Assembly (NCBI RefSeq): GCF_018255755.1
Contig: NZ_CP073766.1
Coordinates: 6,632,501-6,696,500 of the forward strand
DNA from: Chitinophaga sp. HK235
GTDB taxonomy: Bacteria > Bacteroidota > Bacteroidia > Chitinophagales > Chitinophagaceae
Direction: 5' to 3'
Length of the DNA stretch: 64,000 nt
Shown here: piece after piece, positions 54,371 to 63,586 of the stretch
Position numbering within the stretch: the stretch's first letter is position 1
Layout: each line of letters starts with the position of its first letter
Made by a program: the position numbers and the translations under genes
The notes under the pieces: generated by a model
Seen by the model: the letters and a program-made list of their open reading frames with translations, nothing else
The model's database searches: none
Told to the model about the DNA's origin: nothing

Positions 54371-55594
54371 TTAGTCAATGATGGCGAGTTCGTCGGCTTT
54401 ATGTTCCAGTCCGTAAAACGACAACAGCCGGCGGATGACACCTTCCACCAGTGCATCGGGGCAGGAGGCGCCGCTGGTCAGGAGTATGGTCACCTGTTCT
54501 TTTTCTGGTAAAAAAGTATCACTGTGGATTTCTGTTTTGTGATGGAAATCCCAGTGGTTGATTTTGTCTGTCGCTGCCATTTGTTCCGGAGCGTTGATAA
54601 AATAGGTTGGCAGTTTCTCTTCGCAGAGTTCTACCAGGTGGGAGGTATTGGAGCTGTTATAGCCGCCTACTACGATCGCCAGGTCAGCAGGTGCTTCCAG
54701 CATACCGATAACGGCACTCTGGTTGTCGTTGGTGGCATAACAGAGCGTGTCGCGGGTATCGGCAAAACGTTCGCCTGCGGTAGCCTCTGTGAGGGCATAA
54801 CGGTCCATCATTACCTGACGGATATAGTCGGCGATGGCCTGTGTTTCGGTGGCTAGCATGGTGGTTTGGTTTACCACGCCTACACGCTGCAGGTCTTTGG
54901 TGACGTCGAAACCGGGAGAATACTGGCCTTTGAACTGTTCATAAAAGGCTTCGGCCGGTGTTTCGCCGGTGATGAAGCGAGCCAGTTTTTCTGTTTCGGC
55001 CATATCTTTTACCACTATGGTAGGGGTGTTGGACTGGCTGTGAGAGAAGGTGGCCCTGGTTTCTTCGTGTTTGGGTTTGCCATGCACGATGACGGTATAT
55101 TGTTTTTTACCGATTTGTTCCGCCTTGTTCCATACTCTTTCCACAAAGGGGCAGGTAGTATTGTATTTCAGCGGTTCTATGCCGAGGGAGGCCAGTTTGT
55201 TTTCTGTTTCGAGGGTTGTGCCGAAGGCGGGAATGATCACGATATCATCGGGCTGGAGTGTTTCCCAGGGTACCAGCTGATTGCCGGCGGTGTCCATGAT
55301 AAACTGCACGCCGCGGTCCAGCAGGTCGTTATTGACATGCGGGTTGTGGATCATTTCGCTGAGCAGGAAAATACGTTTATCCGGGTTTTCGTCCACTGTT
55401 TTAAACGCTATTTCGATGGCGTTTTCCACACCATAGCAGAAGCCGAAGTGGCGGGCAAGCAGTATTTTAAGCGGACCAAAGTCAAGCGTGGTAGGCGTAA
55501 AGTCCTTCTTCATGCGGTCCTGCTGTTTGCGTTGGTTTTTGATGGCGCTGATCAGCGGACTGCGATATATAACCGGAACATTGAATGTTTTCAT
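54371..55594 (-). CDS. ispH: 4-hydroxy-3-methylbut-2-enyl diphosphate reductase
   Basis: Last step of the MEP isoprenoid pathway, making IPP and DMAPP with an iron-sulfur cluster. The 407-residue form is longer than the E. coli enzyme (316) at the N-terminus and through insertions, as in the long bacterial type. Cluster cysteines are in HFGFCYGVENAIE, YNTTCPFVERVW and SGASCPDALVEG. The Glu of TMLATETQAIADY fits the substrate site. The start at 55594 includes an extra 35 residues before LDFGPLKILLARHFG; an internal start is possible. Confidence 0.94.
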   Translation of the reverse strand: MKTFNVPVIYRSPLISAIKNQRKQQDRMKKDFTPTTLDFGPLKILLARHFGFCYGVENAIEIAFKTVDENPDKRIFLLSEMIHNPHVNNDLLDRGVQFIMDTAGNQLVPWETLQPDDIVIIPAFGTTLETENKLASLGIEPLKYNTTCPFVERVWNKAEQIGKKQYTVIVHGKPKHEETRATFSHSQSNTPTIVVKDMAETEKLARFITGETPAEAFYEQFKGQYSPGFDVTKDLQRVGVVNQTTMLATETQAIADYIRQVMMDRYALTEATAGERFADTRDTLCYATNDNQSAVIGMLEAPADLAIVVGGYNSSNTSHLVELCEEKLPTYFINAPEQMAATDKINHWDFHHKTEIHSDTFLPEKEQVTILLTSGASCPDALVEGVIRRLLSFYGLEHKADELAIID

Positions 55595-55629
55595 GCGTAA
55601 ATGGGCAAAAAGTTGAAAGGCAAAGTTAA

Positions 55630-56514
55630 TCAGTTTTCCTTGCTGACTTTATCCAACCAGGCTTTTTCTTCAGCGCTGAGGCTTTGGTAACCTTTTTCGT
55701 TGATTTTGTCGAGCAGTTGGTCCAGGCGCAGCTGGTTGTTGTCTTCCGGTTTTTTTACCACTTTAAGCGGGGATTTTTTAGGTTTGGACCGGGCCTGTTG
55801 CTGCTGGCCTTCTTTTCTGGTTTCAGGATCAAAAAGCCAGATAAGGGGTTTGCAGAGGTCGGTACCGTTTTGCAGTATTCTGACGTAGAAGAAACCGAAC
55901 AGGGCGCCGCCCATATGGGAGATGATACCGCCCAGGTTGCCTCTGGGGATGGAGATGATACCGAGGGCGATGAGGCCGAGGGCCAGCCATTTCAGCTTGA
56001 TATTACCCAGGAAGAGCAGGCCAATTTCGTAGTTGGGCATCAGGGTGGCACAGGCTACCAGGATGCACATAACGGAGGCAGAAGCGCCGATCATGCCGGA
56101 CGGGAAGCCGGGCAGGAAGAGGTTGTAGCAGAGCATGTACAGGAGGCCACCGGAGATGCCGCCCATCAGATAGAGGGGAAGCACACGTTTGTTGCCCAGG
56201 AAGCCCCGGAAGAGGTTACCAAACCAGTAAAGGTTCAGCATATTGAAAAAAATGTGGAAGATCTCTACATGGGTAAACATGTAGGTGATCACCCCCCATG
56301 GTTTTCTGATGAAGGTGTTCAGCTGCGAGTGAAGGGCAAGCTGGTCATATGTCCAGGAAAATAAAGTGTTGGTGGGGTAGAACGTATTAATGATATATAA
56401 TATATTGATCCCGAGAAAAACGACAATATTCCAGAGGAGCAAATGATTGACCGTGTTGCCTTGCCTTAGCCAATAACGAATATCCGATTGAAATGAGGTC
56501 CCGTTCATATACAC
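55630..56514 (-). CDS. Rhomboid-family intramembrane serine protease
   Basis: A 294-residue membrane protein with six helices. Catalytic Ser is in GMIGASASVMCILVA (GxSx pattern) and His in GGIISHMGGALFGFFYV. The extended first loop contains the conserved WGVITYMFTHVEIFHIFFNM motif. The C-terminal cytoplasmic tail (after 200) is basic and Gln-rich. Substrate unknown. It lies upstream of ispH in the same direction with a 35-base gap; a joint transcript is likely. Confidence 0.93.
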   Translation of the reverse strand: MYMNGTSFQSDIRYWLRQGNTVNHLLLWNIVVFLGINILYIINTFYPTNTLFSWTYDQLALHSQLNTFIRKPWGVITYMFTHVEIFHIFFNMLNLYWFGNLFRGFLGNKRVLPLYLMGGISGGLLYMLCYNLFLPGFPSGMIGASASVMCILVACATLMPNYEIGLLFLGNIKLKWLALGLIALGIISIPRGNLGGIISHMGGALFGFFYVRILQNGTDLCKPLIWLFDPETRKEGQQQQARSKPKKSPLKVVKKPEDNNQLRLDQLLDKINEKGYQSLSAEEKAWLDKVSKEN

Positions 56515-56817
56515 AAATTAAGATAAAAAATCCGGGATTTTACATCCATTCATAGAGATTTTCAGTTGATGAAATTTATAGTTTTTTACTGCAGACAAAT
56601 ATTCATTGGACACTGAATAGATAACAAATTTTCACTATTCTGGTTGTAAAAAAGGGGGCAAAAATTATTCCTTTTTCTGATGTCGGGAAAAAGTAAAAAA
56701 TCTCTTCAAAAGAGAAATTTTATGCATGTGTTTAAATAAAATCTGAAAAGAACGTTAAATACGTCAGTGAATTGGGGTTTTCTTCGGGAAAAATAGGGTA
56801 AACCGGCTAATATTTCG

Positions 56818-56879
56818 TATTTTTGCCCTCCCATAAAACAGGGAGTCCGGGTATTCCGGATTTAAAATTTCATTTTTTT
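56818..56879 (+). promoter_or_regulatory. rpsA promoter and structured 5' leader
   Basis: TATTTTTG (56818-56825) is a perfect -7 box without a clear -33 element. The 50-base leader holds two consecutive hairpins, CTCCC/GGGAG (56828-56845) and TCCGG/CCGGA (56846-56860), just before the start. Such hairpins may let S1 control its own translation, as is known in other bacteria. Confidence 0.4.
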
Positions 56880-58775
56880 ATGAGCGAAAACAACATTATT
56901 AACGAACAAAACGCTGAACAACAGGCTCCGCAGGCAGCTGCGGCTGAAACAGCGACACCAAAGGCTCCTGTAGTAGCTACTGCCCATGACGATTTCGATT
57001 GGAGCGTGGACAAGCGTAACGTTTCTTCTTACAGCAAAGAAGAAAAAGAAAAGTATGACGCAACTTACGACAGCACCTTCAAAGTGTTTGAAGAAAACAC
57101 ACTGCTGGGTGGTACTGTAGTAGGTATTACCAACACAGACGTAGTGATCAACATCGGTTTCAAATCTGACGGTCTGATCTCTCTGAACGAATTCCGTGAC
57201 TTACCAGGCCTGAAAATCGGTGACGAAGTGGAAGTGCTGGTAGTAGAAAAAGAAGACCGCGATGGTAACCTGCACCTGAGCCGTAAACAGGCTCGCCAGA
57301 AACGTGCATGGGAAAAAATCGTGGAAGTTTACAAAACAGGCGAAGTGGTTACTGGTACTGTTACCAGCAAAACCAAAGGCGGCTTGATCGTGGACGTTTA
57401 CGGTATGGAAACATTCCTGCCAGGTTCTCAGATCGACGTGAAACCGGTTACCGACTACGACCAGTTTGTAGGCAAAACCATGGAGTTCAAGGTGGTGAAA
57501 GTAAACGAAACCATCCGCAACGCCGTAGTTTCCCACAAAGCACTGATCGAAAGCGATATCGAACAACAAAGAGTGGATATCATCTCCAAACTGGAAAAAG
57601 GCCAGGTATTGGAAGGTACCATCAAGAATATCACCGATTTTGGTGCGTTCATCGACCTGGGCGGTCTGGACGGTCTGCTGTATATCACCGATATCAGCTG
57701 GGGCCGTATCTCCCACCCAAGCGAGGTACTCCAGATGGATCAGAAAATCAACGTGGTTGTACTGGACTTCGACGACGAAAAACGTCGCATAAGCCTGGGT
57801 TACAAACAACTCACTCCTCATCCGTGGGATACTTTACCAGCTACTATCACCGAAGGTGCTAAAGTTAAAGGTAAAGTGGTTAACATCGAAGATTACGGTG
57901 CATTCCTGGAAATCATGCCGGGCGTAGAAGGTCTGGTACACGTTTCTGAAATCTCCTGGGCTTCTACTCCTATCAACGCTAAAGAATTCTTCAAATTAGG
58001 AGAAGAATACGAAGCAGTGGTAGTTACCCTGAGCAAAGAAGAGCGTAAAATGTCTCTGTCTATCAAACAACTGACAGAAGATCCATGGTCTACTATCGAA
58101 ACTAAATTCCCTGTAGACAGCCGTCACAAAGGTATCGTGAAAAACATCACTCCTTATGGCGTGTTCGTTGAACTGGAAACAGGTATCGGTGGTATGATCC
58201 ACATCTCCGACCTGAGCTGGATCAAACGTTTCAACCACCCATCTGAATACACTAAAGTTGGTAACGAAATCGACGTAGTGATCCTGGGTATTGATAAAGA
58301 AAACCGCAAGCTCAGCCTCGGTCACAAACAGATCGAAGAAGATCCTTGGAACACTTTCGAAACTATCTTCCCGATCAACTCCGTACACGAAGGTACAGTT
58401 GTGAAGAAAGATGAGAAAGGTGCTACTGTTCAACTGCAATACGGCCTGGAAGCTTACGCTCCTGCCCGTCACCTGAGAACAGAAGACGAAAAACCAATCA
58501 ACGTTGAAGATGTGAAAGAATTCATGATCATCGAATTCGATCGCAGCGAAAAACGTATCCTGGTTTCTCACACCAGAGTATGGGAAAAAGCACAGGCTGA
58601 AGAAAAAGAAGCAGTACAGAAAGAAAGAAAAGCTGAAGCTGACAAAACCCGTAAAGCAGTGAAAAACATTCAGGGTAAAGTAGAAAAAGCTACTTTAGGT
58701 GACCTGGGTGCTTTAGCTGAACTGAGAGAAAAACTGAAACAATCTGAAGGTGGCGAAGAAAAAAGCGCACAGTAA
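56880..58775 (+). CDS. rpsA: 30S ribosomal protein S1
   Basis: A 631-residue RNA-binding protein with six S1 repeats that delivers mRNA to the small subunit. An acidic, Ala-rich tail precedes the repeats. Repeats are recognisable by GTVVGITNTDVVINIGFKSD, GTIKNITDFGAFIDLGGLDG, GKVVNIEDYGAFLEIMPGVE and GIVKNITPYGVFVELETGIG. The ATG at 56880 (MSENNIIN) is chosen; an upstream in-frame start is within the leader hairpins. A Lys/Glu-rich C-terminal tail follows the last repeat. Confidence 0.97.
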   Translation: MSENNIINEQNAEQQAPQAAAAETATPKAPVVATAHDDFDWSVDKRNVSSYSKEEKEKYDATYDSTFKVFEENTLLGGTVVGITNTDVVINIGFKSDGLISLNEFRDLPGLKIGDEVEVLVVEKEDRDGNLHLSRKQARQKRAWEKIVEVYKTGEVVTGTVTSKTKGGLIVDVYGMETFLPGSQIDVKPVTDYDQFVGKTMEFKVVKVNETIRNAVVSHKALIESDIEQQRVDIISKLEKGQVLEGTIKNITDFGAFIDLGGLDGLLYITDISWGRISHPSEVLQMDQKINVVVLDFDDEKRRISLGYKQLTPHPWDTLPATITEGAKVKGKVVNIEDYGAFLEIMPGVEGLVHVSEISWASTPINAKEFFKLGEEYEAVVVTLSKEERKMSLSIKQLTEDPWSTIETKFPVDSRHKGIVKNITPYGVFVELETGIGGMIHISDLSWIKRFNHPSEYTKVGNEIDVVILGIDKENRKLSLGHKQIEEDPWNTFETIFPINSVHEGTVVKKDEKGATVQLQYGLEAYAPARHLRTEDEKPINVEDVKEFMIIEFDRSEKRILVSHTRVWEKAQAEEKEAVQKERKAEADKTRKAVKNIQGKVEKATLGDLGALAELREKLKQSEGGEEKSAQ

Positions 58776-58796
58776 GATCCGGTTTCATTAAATAAT

Positions 58797-58837
58797 AAAT
58801 CCCGTTCTGAGTAAAATCAGAACGGGATTTTTTTATG
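58797..58837. terminator. Intrinsic terminator after rpsA
   Basis: AAATCCCGTTCTGA and TCAGAACGGGATTT with T run, between the convergent rpsA and cyclase genes. Confidence 0.9.
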
Positions 58838-58856
58838 TGTTGATTGTATCATACAA

Positions 58857-59621
58857 TTAATCCAGCATCGCCACCACCCGGGCCGGCGCAGCACTGGCCC
58901 CCTTTATTTTCAGCGGAAACACAGCCACTTTAAAACCAAAAGGAGGTAACGCACCCAGGTTGACCAGCTGCTCCATATGACAATACTCCTTCTGTTGCCC
59001 CACCAGATGGGCCTGCCAGAAATAATCATCTTTACCTTCTTTTTTTGCTTTAGCGGCCATGTACTTCAGCGGAAGATCAAATCCCCACTGATCTATGCCC
59101 ATCACTTTCACACCCTGGTCGATCAGCCAGTGCGTGGCTTCTGCGCTCATACCAGTACCTCGCATCGGGTATTCCCGGGTGCCGATATACTTGTCACGGC
59201 CGGTATGTATCAGCACAATTGTGCCCGGCCTGATCACCGCACCGGTCTGTTGCAGATTTTCCCGTATATCCGACAACGTTATCTCTTCTAAATCCGCCTT
59301 ATGGGTCATATTGATCACCACTCCATCGCCATAACACCATTCCAGTGGTACCTGGTCGATGGTTTTGGCCGGCTGACCATTTACTTCCGGCGCATAATGC
59401 CAGGGAGCATCTATGTGGGTGGCGGCGTGTACGCCCATGCCCAGGATCTTGTCATCAGCCCATCCCTGGAAACCTTTGGGAAACAATTTCGCCGGCAGGC
59501 CCAGAAAAAAACGGATCAGCGGCCGGCTTTGCCGGTGCGGCTTGTGTTTGATCCGGATACGCATAAACCAGGGGTCCTGTTTGTTGTACTCGATGGTTTT
59601 CGAGAGATCAATGATTTTCAT
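58857..59621 (-). CDS. Cyclase family protein (kynurenine formamidase-like)
   Basis: A 254-residue metal-dependent hydrolase. The family motif is HAATHIDAPWHYAPE (HxxTHxDxPxH), with later IVLIHTGRDKYIG and the late QKEYCHMEQLVNLGALPP segment, which carries His and Glu. Related enzymes are kynurenine formamidases, isatin hydrolases and some cyclases; the sequence does not decide between them, and no tryptophan-degradation gene is nearby. Start at 59621. Confidence 0.85.
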   Translation of the reverse strand: MKIIDLSKTIEYNKQDPWFMRIRIKHKPHRQSRPLIRFFLGLPAKLFPKGFQGWADDKILGMGVHAATHIDAPWHYAPEVNGQPAKTIDQVPLEWCYGDGVVINMTHKADLEEITLSDIRENLQQTGAVIRPGTIVLIHTGRDKYIGTREYPMRGTGMSAEATHWLIDQGVKVMGIDQWGFDLPLKYMAAKAKKEGKDDYFWQAHLVGQQKEYCHMEQLVNLGALPPFGFKVAVFPLKIKGASAAPARVVAMLD

Positions 59622-59654
59622 AAGTTGATATAAAGGGGGTGTTGGTTGACGGAT

Positions 59655-60317
59655 TTAGTGTTGTGTCAGCAAGGCCAGCTGCTGGTCGTCGAATTGCAAC
59701 AACGAATCCAGTTTCATGTTGGCCAGCGCATAACGGGGATCCTGGCGGTTGTGCGGCTCCGGCACCACTACGGTGGTCATACGGGCAGCCTTGGCGGCCG
59801 TCATACCGGTCACGGAATCCTCAAAAGCGATGCATTCCAGCGGATCGCTGTTGAGTGCCTTCGCACAGGCCAGGTATACCGCCGGATGCGGTTTACCATA
59901 ATCTTCAAACTCAGCAGAATACACCGCCTGGAAAGATTCCTTTATCTGCAAATGATCCAGCACCGCCTCTATCAGCCGCAGGGGAGAAGAAGAGGCCAGC
60001 CCCATCTTGAAATTACGCTCCCGGAAAAAATCCAGGATATAAGTCAGTCCCTCCATAGCACGGCCTTCTGCCATAATCTTCCGTGTTACGCTCTCAATGA
60101 TTTCGTTGGTCACCTGTTCGGCACTCTTGCCCTCCCATTTAAAGTAGTTGTGCCAGTAACTTACCACCTCACGGGTACGAAGCCCTGTGGTACGATGTGT
60201 CAGTTCAGGTGTCAGTGTTACTCCTACCGTTGCAAATACTTCCCGCATCGCAATGCCCCACAGCGGCTCTGAGTCCACCAGCAGGCCGTCCATATCAAAT
60301 ATTACCGTGTTGATCAT
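59655..60317 (-). CDS. HAD-superfamily phosphatase (HxpB-like)
   Basis: A 220-residue HAD-IA hydrolase. Motif I is VIFDMDGLLVDSEPLWG with both catalytic Asp (residues 8 and 10), motif II SSSPLRLIE, motif III the Lys in GKPHPAVYL, and motif IV FEDSVTGMTAA. The sequence resembles hexitol/2-deoxyglucose-6-phosphate phosphatase more than beta-phosphoglucomutase. The ATG at 60317 (MINTVIFD) is preferred; a 37-codon extension upstream is not protein-like. The gap to the cyclase gene is 33 bases, so an operon is possible. Confidence 0.88.
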   Translation of the reverse strand: MINTVIFDMDGLLVDSEPLWGIAMREVFATVGVTLTPELTHRTTGLRTREVVSYWHNYFKWEGKSAEQVTNEIIESVTRKIMAEGRAMEGLTYILDFFRERNFKMGLASSSPLRLIEAVLDHLQIKESFQAVYSAEFEDYGKPHPAVYLACAKALNSDPLECIAFEDSVTGMTAAKAARMTTVVVPEPHNRQDPRYALANMKLDSLLQFDDQQLALLTQH

Positions 60318-60538
60318 ATGTATTTTTTCCGTCGCAAAGATAATAAGGGGATAAGGACCTGTGATAAATTCTAAGAAAAACAGCCAACTTTTCTCCGGAT
60401 GCCATTTACAGCCTGTTAACATTTGCAATTTGTAATAATTCTAGTTTTGTACATATCGTAAGCGATGATGTTGAAAGCTCTTGATATAGACAAGGTATAT
60501 TTAATTTTATCGATTAAAACTTTAGAACCATAGGAATT

Positions 60539-60751
60539 ATGACTAATAATATAATTACAGTAATAATTGCGCTGGTATTTATTTCAACAGTATTAGTTCC
60601 TCTTTTCAAAATTCTGAAAAGCAGCTTATCGCATTTTAAAAAAATGAAAATTAAAAGCAAAAGTGGTGAAATTGTAGAGCTGGATTTAGAAAGAAAGAAT
60701 GATGTAAATACCGTAATTAATTTTACAGATATATTTCTTGGTCTTAAATAG
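60539..60751 (+). CDS. Small putative membrane protein
   Basis: Seventy residues: one N-terminal transmembrane helix (NIITVIIALVFISTVLVPLF), a basic juxtamembrane KILKSSLSHFKKMKI, then a KSKSGEIVELDLERK segment. The ATG follows AT-rich DNA. No family is recognised, and the length leaves the possibility of a spurious frame. GC is low compared with its neighbours. Confidence 0.45.
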   Translation: MTNNIITVIIALVFISTVLVPLFKILKSSLSHFKKMKIKSKSGEIVELDLERKNDVNTVINFTDIFLGLK

Positions 60752-61186
60752 TTTGTTTTTGGCAAAAGCAAAACCCCAATTATCGTCTACCAGGACATTT
60801 AAAAATAATAAGAACAAGTCCAACTATCAACAGTCGGAGAACTTTTAAAACATTTTGAAGCCATTACAGCTTCATAATAAATACTGTAGAGTCATTTCAA
60901 TTTTTTATAGAAGAAGAAATGGCTAGTCGATGAGGCCGATAATTAGTTATGTCATAATGATGATTGGTATAGCAGAGTAGGTTCCCCCATCCCTTTAAAT
61001 CTCTGGGGATATTTATGTGTTGCCTTAATTAACCCATAATAAAATGTTATACCGGATAAGCGGAAGTTATGGACGAATAGATTTTTGTATCATATACTAT
61101 ATTTATAATCAGCTATTTATGTCTCTCCGCCCGTTGTCCTGATTTTTCTCATTTTTCTGTCCTGCTTCAGCTCCCTGGAAATTTTT
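60752..61186. other. Intergenic, no gene seen
   Basis: A 435-base AT-rich stretch after the small membrane protein and before the sulfite reductase promoter. No ORF, RNA motif or terminator that I can support. Confidence 0.5.
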
Positions 61187-61217
61187 TTTGGAAAGATGAC
61201 CCGCATTTCTATCTTTG
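61187..61217 (+). promoter_or_regulatory. Consensus Bacteroidota promoter of the sulfite reductase leader
   Basis: TTTG (61187-61190), exactly 19 bases, TATCTTTG (61210-61217): a full match to the TTTG-N19-TAnnTTTG pattern. Transcription should start near 61224, about 20 bases before the leader ORF. Confidence 0.75.
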
Positions 61218-61244
61218 TATTACTCTACTAAAACTATAGGAAAT

Positions 61245-61319
61245 ATGGGTAATGAAGTGACGTTGATGGGCCATCCCGGTAATTGTTGTTGCATTGCAAC
61301 GGCAGCGGAACGCGTGTAG
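61245..61319 (+). CDS. Cysteine-rich leader peptide (candidate attenuator ORF)
   Basis: Twenty-four codons, MGNEVTLMGHPGNCCCIATA then AERV, with three consecutive Cys codons (TGT TGT TGC, 61284-61292). It lies between a consensus promoter and a terminator ahead of sulfite reductase. TGTTGC inside the Cys codons can pair with GCAACG just after it (61288-61300) or with GCAACA at 61323, so a ribosome stalled there would change the downstream fold. This is the layout of a classic amino-acid attenuator. Expression of the peptide is not proven. Confidence 0.65.
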   Translation: MGNEVTLMGHPGNCCCIATAAERV

Positions 61320-61362
61320 TATGCAACAGAGATAAGTTTACACTAATCTTAGTTATACGAAA

Positions 61363-61388
61363 GCCTCCGCACACAGCGGAGGCTTTTT
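61363..61388 (+). terminator. Intrinsic terminator in the sulfite reductase leader
   Basis: GCCTCCGC (61363-61370), ACACA loop, GCGGAGGC (61376-61383), TTTTT. GCGGA at 61305-61309 can pair with TCCGC of the left arm and so act as an antiterminator. It lies 58 bases before the sulfite reductase start. Confidence 0.8.
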
Positions 61389-61445
61389 AGTAGACTCCCG
61401 ACCAAAATTGATCAAAGATTTTACCACCACCTGAAAATACTTTTT

Positions 61446-63560
61446 ATGCAAAGCTTCAGAACAGAACTCGAAAATCCCATTGTAGAACAGGATATTATCG
61501 ACCTGGAGAAAAAGATCCGCCTGTTCCGTGAAGGAGCGATTACGGATGAAAAATTCCGTAGCCTCCGCCTGGCGAGAGGGGTGTATGGTCAGCGTCAGCC
61601 TGGTGTGCAAATGGTGCGCATCAAATTACCCTATGGTAAAATGACCCTGCAACAGTGGAAAAAAATTACAGAAGTATCTGATGAATATGCTACCAGCAAC
61701 CTGCACCTGACTACCCGTCAGGATGTGCAGATCCACTATGTGAGCCTCGAAAGAACACCGGAACTGTGGCATAAACTGGAGGAGGATGAGATCACCATCC
61801 GTGAAGCCTGCGGCAACACCGTCCGCAACATAACAGCCTCCGACCGCGCCGGCATAGACCCTGAGGAACCATTTGATATTACACCTTACGCCGACGCTAC
61901 TTTCCGCTATTTCCTGCGCAACCCTGTCAGCCAGGAAATGGGACGTAAAATAAAAATCGCCTTCTCTTCTTCTGAAAAAGACACTGCCTGGGCCTTTATG
62001 CATGATTTCGGCATGATACCCAAGGTAAAAATCATTGACGGAAAAGAAGTGCGTGGTTTCAAAGTGCTGGTAGGTGGCGGTTTGGGTGCACAACCCTTCC
62101 TGGCCAAAACGGTATATGAATTCCTGGAAACAGATCTGCTGATTCCTTATATCGAAAACGTGCTGCGGGTGTTTGACCGCCATGGTGAAAGAACCAGCAG
62201 AAACAAAGCCCGTATGAAATTCCTCATCCAGAAAATAGGCATGGAGGAATTTGAACGCCTGGTAAAAGAAGAGTACAAAGCGGTTAAAGTCAAAAGTGTA
62301 CCGGTAGATGCCGATGCATGGGTACAAACAACACCACCGCCGGTGCCCGCTTCATTGCCGGCTTACAACATCAAAAATCCTCAGAAATACGAGGCCTGGA
62401 AAAAGACCAACGTCTTCGAACAGAAACAGAAAGGATATTACGGCGCTTATGTCAAAATCACACTGGGCAACATCGGCTCTGCCGTTAGCCGCCAGCTGAT
62501 TGAAGCCCTGCGGCCTGTAATAGCTGACGATGTAAGGGTGACTGCCAACCAGGGCCTGCTCCTGAAATATATTTTGCCTGAACATCTGCCTTATGTGTAC
62601 AGCGCACTGGAAGATGCAGGCTTTGCTGAACCTGGATTTGACAGCATCGCCGATATCACGGCCTGCCCCGGCACGGATACCTGCAACCTGGGCATCTCCA
62701 GCAGCACTGGTATCGCTAAAGTGCTGGAATCCGTGATCACAGACGAATTCCCGGACCTGATTTACAATAAGGACATCAAAATAAAGATCAGTGGTTGTAT
62801 GAATTCCTGCGGCCAGCATGGTATTGCCAGCATTGGCTTCCATGGTTCTTCCCTCAAAAGCGGAGGGAAGGTGCTGCCGGCCCTGCAGGTGCTCCTTGGA
62901 GGAGGTATCGTAGGTGATGGTGTTGGACGGGTGGCCGACAAGGTGATCAAAGTGCCTAGCCGCCGCGGTCCCGACGTATTACGCAGCCTGTTGCATGACT
63001 ACGAAATCAACAGCCGGGAACATGAGCTGTTTAACCAATACTACGACCGTCAGGGTGAAAAATATTTCTATGAACTGCTGAAACCACTGGCAGACGTCAG
63101 CAGCCTCACTCCGGGCGACTTCATCGACTGGGGACAGGCAGAAGACTATGCTACCGCTATCGGAGTAGGAGAGTGCGCCGGTGTGATCATCGATCTGGTA
63201 GCTACCCTGCTGCTGGAAGCAGAAGAGAAACTGGAACTGTCTGCTGCAGCTCTCGCCAATGGCGCCTTTGCAGACGGTATCTACCACGCCTACTCTTCTT
63301 TTGTACAGGGCGCCAAAGCACTGCTGCTCGGTGAAGCAGTCAGCGGTAATACGCAGATCGGCATTATCAACGACTTCGAAAAACATTTCGTTGCTACCGG
63401 CAAGTTCAGCTTTGAAACAGACTTCAAAACACTGGTACTGCAGATTAACGCCAACGAGCCTACGGAAAGTTTTGCTAAAACCTATTTCCAGCAGGCACAA
63501 TCTTTCTACAATGCAGCACAGGTTTACCGCCGGAAAAGCAGTGAACCGGTACAGGCATAA
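61446..63560 (+). CDS. Nitrite/sulfite reductase hemoprotein with C-terminal HEPN-like domain
   Basis: Six-electron reduction of sulfite to sulfide (or nitrite to ammonia) at a coupled siroheme/[4Fe-4S] site. The first half has LHLTTRQDVQIHYVSLERTP; cluster ligands are CPGTDTC (Cys407, 413) and CMNSCGQ (Cys451, 455), the C-x5-C-x37-C-x3-C pattern. At 704 residues it exceeds the family norm; the last 170 residues are a helical domain (ALANGAFADGIYHAYSSFVQ) of HEPN type. The Cys-codon leader and the siroheme methyltransferase gene 27 bases downstream favour sulfite as substrate. Confidence 0.93.
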   Translation: MQSFRTELENPIVEQDIIDLEKKIRLFREGAITDEKFRSLRLARGVYGQRQPGVQMVRIKLPYGKMTLQQWKKITEVSDEYATSNLHLTTRQDVQIHYVSLERTPELWHKLEEDEITIREACGNTVRNITASDRAGIDPEEPFDITPYADATFRYFLRNPVSQEMGRKIKIAFSSSEKDTAWAFMHDFGMIPKVKIIDGKEVRGFKVLVGGGLGAQPFLAKTVYEFLETDLLIPYIENVLRVFDRHGERTSRNKARMKFLIQKIGMEEFERLVKEEYKAVKVKSVPVDADAWVQTTPPPVPASLPAYNIKNPQKYEAWKKTNVFEQKQKGYYGAYVKITLGNIGSAVSRQLIEALRPVIADDVRVTANQGLLLKYILPEHLPYVYSALEDAGFAEPGFDSIADITACPGTDTCNLGISSSTGIAKVLESVITDEFPDLIYNKDIKIKISGCMNSCGQHGIASIGFHGSSLKSGGKVLPALQVLLGGGIVGDGVGRVADKVIKVPSRRGPDVLRSLLHDYEINSREHELFNQYYDRQGEKYFYELLKPLADVSSLTPGDFIDWGQAEDYATAIGVGECAGVIIDLVATLLLEAEEKLELSAAALANGAFADGIYHAYSSFVQGAKALLLGEAVSGNTQIGIINDFEKHFVATGKFSFETDFKTLVLQINANEPTESFAKTYFQQAQSFYNAAQVYRRKSSEPVQA

Positions 63561-63586
63561 TTGTTCATCATTTAATACAACATCTC

